Notes under the pieces: model-generated | What the model was told of the DNA's origin: nothing | What the model saw: only the letters and a program-made list of their open reading frames with translations | Database searches by the model: none | Program-made: the position numbers and the translations under genes | Part shown: positions 54,401-61,200 of the stretch, piece after piece | Layout: the number at the start of each line of letters is the position of its first letter | How positions within the stretch are numbered: position 1 is the stretch's first letter | Assembly (NCBI GenBank): GCA_037127315.1 | Contig: JBBBDQ010001688.1 | Span: 2,574,501 to 2,638,500 of the forward strand | Reading direction: 5' to 3' | DNA from: Ascarosepion bandense | Taxonomy: Eukaryota; Mollusca; Cephalopoda; Sepiida; Sepiidae | DNA: 64,000 nt

Positions 54401-56792
54401 TTAGCATAGGCCTATTATAAAACCCTAACTTTTGCACTGCAAATTCTCAAAAGTTTTCAGGAAAAAACTGTCCTTGATGCCAGCAAATACAGTTATTTTT
54501 CTGCAATGTTCTTGCATGCACTTCTGAAGAAAAATCTCCATATCCAGCAATGAATAATCTTTGTAGACTGGAATTCATTCGACCTTTTCAGAATCAAAAA
54601 CATTGATTTTTTTTTTTTTTTTTTTTTTTTTAAGAGAAGTATTTATATTATGATACCAGTCCCCCATAAAAATGTTTTTGATTCTGAAAAATGTTGTCTT
54701 GAAGGTTTGATGAATGACAATTTACAAAGATTATTCTCCATTACTGTTTTTCTTAACAAGTTAGCCAGTTTATTTAACTAATGCTGAAAAATTTAGTCAT
54801 TACACATACTTAGTGAACTTAAAACCTTGCTTCTAGTTGTTTTTGTCTGAAGCCTGTACTTGAATATTTTTAGCGTGATGATATTTACTTTTATTTTTAT
54901 TTATTTTTTTCTTTAAGGTATGATGATTGAATTTATGGCAGGGAAATCTGGGTCCCTCCATGGTATTGCACATGATTCAACTCCTTTCACTTTTTCTGAG
55001 GATAACTCTGCTGCTGATTATTTTGGGAAAATGCTCACTGCTGGTAATGTTTTAAAATTTCTTTTAATTGCTGACAAATGTCACTGAATGGTGCTCAAAG
55101 GTTTACATGACTCTAAGAAAATGACTTGGTCTTGTCCATCTTCATGGAAACCTTGTAGTGTTTTTTAATTCTTTAAACAGCACAGTCAGAAAACGGATCA
55201 TGAATTTCTTCTAATTTTTTTCATGGCATTTGAGGGACCAAACACATTTGAACAACTGTAGAAATGGAGTGCAAATGGTTTTACTTTTAAGACAATCATT
55301 TTTTTTTTTTTTCTTTGTTCAAATTCTATGAAGCAAAGATCAGTTTCTTTATAATAAATCAGTCAGTTAAGTGCCGTACACGATACATGCATGGGCGATC
55401 ATGTCTCTTTGCGAGACATGACTGACTGGGCAGAAGATTATCCCACAGTAGGTTGCCATTGCTTTCTGTGGTAGACTGGTTGCCGACCAAGGCTATAGAA
55501 CCCAATCTGTCCTGTTATTTAACCCATAACTGGAGGGAAGAGACGGATTAATACCTTTCCCAAGGATATTTGCGTGTAAGTGAATGCAAGGAATTCAACT
55601 GGAATTCAAACTCGGCTCCCCCCCACCCCGATTTCTTGTTCCGTGCCGATATCCACTGCGCCACAGCATTAAAAAAAGTTTATTATTCAGTAAACTGATT
55701 TTTCTACAGAAACTACAATTTAGAATTCAAATGAAAGCAGTGATGGTATTGACCCTGAATCTATTATACAAATTCAGGATGTGGAATTAGTAAATACTAA
55801 ATACTTCAGATACCTTAGCATATGGATCGGTTATAACAAATTTAGTCTAGGAGAAAAGAAAACTGAACACAGAATTGGCTGCACCAGAAATAGTTTCACT
55901 CAACACGACAAATTGCTATAAAAATCCAAAAAATAACTTGAAAACTCGAGTCATGTTTTTAAATATCCTCATCAGATTGAGACTTTTTATCTAGGTGTTA
56001 TACACGATGCCAAACCCATTCAGAAATATCTAAACGGTCACCTGGATACAACTACTTTCTAAGACCAATGATTAAAAATGGTTTTGAGTGCATGAAGTCT
56101 CGGGGTCTTGACTAAGATTATCTTTCTTTGAACATTGTGGATTGGCGATAAAGAATTACAATAAAAAAACTACCAAATCACAGAAAACACATCACTTGTG
56201 GACTGCCAACAGCAGCAACAATTAAAATTGATATCGCATACAACTGAAAGAGAAATTAATAATGTAATCAAAATGCTGACATTCCAGACTACAAATAAGA
56301 TTCAGAAGAAAAACTGCATCAATAACAGAAACATCAATGATATTTATGGATCTTCAGAAACTCATTTTAAAACTGTTTTAAGAGAAAGATTTTATACATT
56401 TCAACTGAAAGCAGTTGCTTGGACAATGAATGTCAAATGTTTCCTTCTAGAAAAAATAGCTAATATTACTATTTATTCATTATTATAGAATCATTTATCT
56501 CCCCCTTACATAAATTATATTTAGATGAAAGAAATTTGTTATGGATATATATAAAGATGAAATTTGACCCCAGAATTCTCCTCTGATCAGTGCATCAGTT
56601 AAGTTGATCAATATTTTTATTTTTAAATTTGCATTAAAATATTTTACAAACATTTGAATATATCCTTTGTTCTCATTCTTATTATAGAGCTCAAAAATAT
56701 TTAAACGAAAAACATTTTTTTCTTAATCAGACTTTATTTTTCCTGAAATTTATTTTCGTAGATATTTTCTCAAAAAATGTTTTGCATTTTCA

Positions 56793-56832
<40 letters not shown>

Positions 56833-58160
56833 ATTTTTTGCTAATGAAAATTTTTTTGTCATTCATTTCATTTGTGTTTGGCCACAATTTAAAAAAATTT
56901 AAATGTGATGCATTGTAAATGACACAAATCAAGGATTAAATGCTTATTAATTTTTTTTTTCTTTCTCCCCAGCGGGCTACAATTTTTATGGAACTGAGCG
57001 AATGTACAGTGGAATCACAGGTGAAGAATTAGAAGCAGATATCTTTATTGGAATTGTTTACTATCAGAAGTTGAGGCATATGGTTTCTGATAAATTTCAG
57101 GTAAGAGACTATGGACAAATTCTTTTATTTGATGTTATAGGTGACTTTGCATTTTTATTTTCTCCAAAACTTGTTAAAAAAAAAAATCCTTCCTGGTTCT
57201 TGAACAAAATAATGAGATTAATAGGTTAAGATTTACCCAGGCATCATAAATAACCAATAATGAGTAGAAGTCAGAAATGAGAACTTGTATTTTGGTCAAG
57301 AATTTGACTTATATTGAAAACTTAGTGAAATCATGTAAAAGATATGCAAATGCTGCTAAATTACTGGATATAGAAATTCAATTCAAGCCTACAATAAGAG
57401 AAAAATGGTGGGTGGTCTAAATTTGTTATAGCTTGTCAACCTTTTGCATGTCATTCAAAGCCAGGAAATATTCTTAGATTTTAAGAATTTTTGGAAATAA
57501 CAATCTACTGATACAAGTCTCCCAAGTCAATATCTGGTTGTGAAAGAAGAGGTGGGTTCATATACCTTTTCTCAAGTGAATATAATGAACCTGAGTGGAA
57601 TTGGAACTTAACTCACAATTTTTAATTTTGAGTAGTTATCCACTCAACCACCATCCAAGCTTACAACACCTGGTGTTCCCAAGCAGTCACCTCTCTAGTT
57701 ATTGACCAGGCTTGGCATTGCTTCACTTTGGTGATCATACAAGAAACAGTGTTTCAACATGATACATCTGTGAGCCAGGGTGATCTAGAATACACCCAGA
57801 TTATGCAAGACTGATAAATGGATTCTGTTATTTAATAGTAGTTGATAGCTTTCCAAAATGGCCTAAAATTTTTAAGTGCAAAGAACAACTTTGGCAGTGG
57901 CTTTAACTTATCTGAAAGAATCCCGAGTACAAGAGTTTCAGATTGCTGAACACTGGGCTAAACATTTTGTAAATATTAAACTATTGAGCACATAGCTACT
58001 GCACTGTTTCACCTGAGATTGAATGCTCAAGTGGAAATATCTGTGGACCTCTTTTAAAAGATTTTTTTTATCAGGAGAGGAGTGATTGGCTTAATTTTGT
58101 TTTATGGCTTATATACCCTTTGTGAGTTATTTAATTTTCTAGACCATCTTTGGGATTTGA

Positions 58161-58200
<40 letters not shown>

Positions 58201-61200
58201 TAAATAATCTAAAGAGCCAACAAACCTACCAAGGTTTCATCTAACCGGATCTTCCCTGAAGATCCGTTTTGGTGAAACCCTGGTAGGTTTGTTGGCTCTT
58301 TAGGTTATTTACTTTTTCTGCTCTGCTTACGTATTGAGTGCTTTTTTCTTATAGATTACTAGTCTCGGGTTTTTTCTTTGGGCTATGTACTTTGACTGAT
58401 GTTCATGTACTTAGCTCTTTCTTTTTTTACAACCATTTTTTTCCTTTCGTGTATATACTCAGAGGATTTTTCAAAACGAGTATAGTGGTAAGTTATATAT
58501 ATATATATATAATTATAATTATCTTTTTGAAATGAATTTTGCATTAATAATTTCTTTTGGAGATGACAATGAGTTTTAGTTGCCAATTTTATCAAACCTC
58601 TCAGACTTACTATTAAGACAGGAGTAAATAGCTGCCATTGGCATAGATACTGAGTTGGTAACTGATGACATCATGAATGTTGTTGATGAAAATAAGGAAC
58701 AGTGTGCTGTTTATGTGGTTTGATAAGAAAGATTGAATCAAATTAAAAATTTGTCCAGAAACACACTAAGCCTTTTTCTTGTGAAGAAAACCAGCATATG
58801 AAACCCTGTCAAACACGTATCTAAAGCAACAGCCCAAGCTTTGCTATTCTCATCTAAATCTCTTTCAGCAAAAACTGTCAGCACATCAGCAGTTGACCTA
58901 GGTAAGATTGCGGAAACCATGAGCAGAGTTGTGTGCAGATCACACAGAGATTAGTTCTATCTGGAAAGTCAGGCAAAGGTACTCCTGATGAGTCAAGAGT
59001 AGACTTGGAAAAGAATTTACAGGCAAAGCATTCTACTTTATTGAAAAGAGGAGTGGTTGAGGATTTACCCTTATTCCTTTATTTTCTGACAGAGCAGTCA
59101 ATAGTTCATGAGAACCGAACTTGTGATCGGCTATACAGGCCCTCACTCTATCAGCAAATAACAATTTAGCCTCTGAGGGAATGTTTGTAATTATTACAAG
59201 CAGGCTCAAATCGGCACCTGTTTAGGTCAGACATCATGTTGGTGGCTCTTGTCAGCTATAGCAGCTGAACAGGCCTGTATGAACCAAGGAGATTGTAGTG
59301 TTATCTGGTATTTTTGAGAAGGTACGAAAGCTTTGATGATGACACAATTTTCAATAAAAACAGTAAAGATTTCACTCCAAGAGTCATTTGCAAAGAAAAC
59401 TTTAAAATGAATCTCAATCAATGGTTGCAGAAAGATGTCTTGTGATTATTATGAACAGGGATTTGTGTTAGATGGAAGAGTGAAAAGGAATATCAAAACA
59501 TGGTACAGCATGATCAGAATTGCCAAAAGAAGAGAGTTGCAAAGCACAAGAAGAATCAGTAGAGAAAGTAAGGAACAAATAAGGAGGTATGTTGGTCAGT
59601 GTTATAAGGGAAACAAATCTATTCGGTAAAATAATTGAGAAACAGAAAAGTTAAGTTTCCTCAATTCCACTCCATCATCCATTCCCTAATGCTGTTTTCC
59701 TTTTGTGAAAGAAAATTGGAATAGAAAAAGAGCCAAGGGCATGAATCTGTTTAAAGTGGATCTCAACCTGCCAAAAAGTAACCCCTACACTTAATTTCAT
59801 GAACTTCCTCTGCAATATTCATTAAATGAGCCATAGAAAATCCAGTTATGAACTTGCAACTGACTGCTGCTAACTCTATTATAATTAAATAATGTTATAA
59901 GTACCTACCAAAGCAGTATCCCTAATTGTGTTTGTGGTATTGTAGTGAAGAGCTGTTAGTTAACCTAAAACAACAGAATTATTCCCTTAAAAGTCAGGTA
60001 GTAATCTCCTAAAGTGCAGGTTAATGTATAGCAAAATGGTATTGTATATTACCATTGTTTTGAAATGCTATGGCAATGGTTCTGGTTGACTACTGCTTGA
60101 AATGAATGCTTTTAAGAAATATCTGGATATATATTTTTATCTTTTACAAATATAGTTCCATTACAAGATAAAGAATTACAACAAAAGAAATCCTATTGAA
60201 AAATGAATAATAATTGACAAGGCTTCATGTAAGAAATTCAAATTTTATTTCATCTAATACTACTAGTGGAATAAAAGGCAAGAGAAATAAGATGAAGAAA
60301 TCCTAGTGAAAAATGAATAATAATTGACAAGGCTTCATGTAAAAAATTCAAATCTTATTACATCTAATACTACTAGTGGAATAAAAGGCAAGAGAAATAA
60401 GATGAAAGATATCCTATTGAAAAATGAATAATAATTGACAAGGCTTCATGTAAGAAATTCAAATCTTATTACATCTAATACTACTAGTGGAATAAAAGGC
60501 AAGAGAAATAAGATGAAAGAAATCCTAGTGAAAAATGAATAATAATTGACAAGGCTTCATGTAAGAAATTCAAATCTTATTACATCTAATTCTACGAGTG
60601 GAAGCAAAAAAAAAAAATTTAGAAATGAAAGGAACAAAACTGAATTTGCTAATCTAAGCAAGAAATGTCAATTTGATTTTTTAAATAACTTCATTTAATT
60701 TGTGTTTGAATATTTTTTTCTTTTAGGTGCGAACCGTCGGACATATTGACTCGGTTACACATCAACCAGTAAAAGGACGTAAACGTGGAGGTGGTGTCCG
60801 ATTTGGAGAGATGGAAAGAGATGCCCTCATTGCTCACGGATCTTCTTTCTTGTTACAAGACCGGCTGATGAATTGCACTGACCGCTGTGTGGTGAGTTTT
60901 GGGATTTAAGAATAGAAAAATATATTGTTAAATCTATACTGTTAAACAAATGTGCTTCATAAAAGGCATTTAATTGAATTAAGAAATATGCAAAATTTTG
61001 AGACTTGATTTAAATGTCTAAAAATTGTACATTGAATGAATTGATCAAATTTTTAGATTTTATGTTTCCATATGTCATTATTTTATCAGTCACACCTTTT
61101 ATCTTTGTTTTGTCAGTCAGTTAAGTGCCATATGTGATAGACACTTTGGGCGATCATGTCTCGAAAGAGACATGGCTGGCTGGGCAGAAGATTATCTCTC

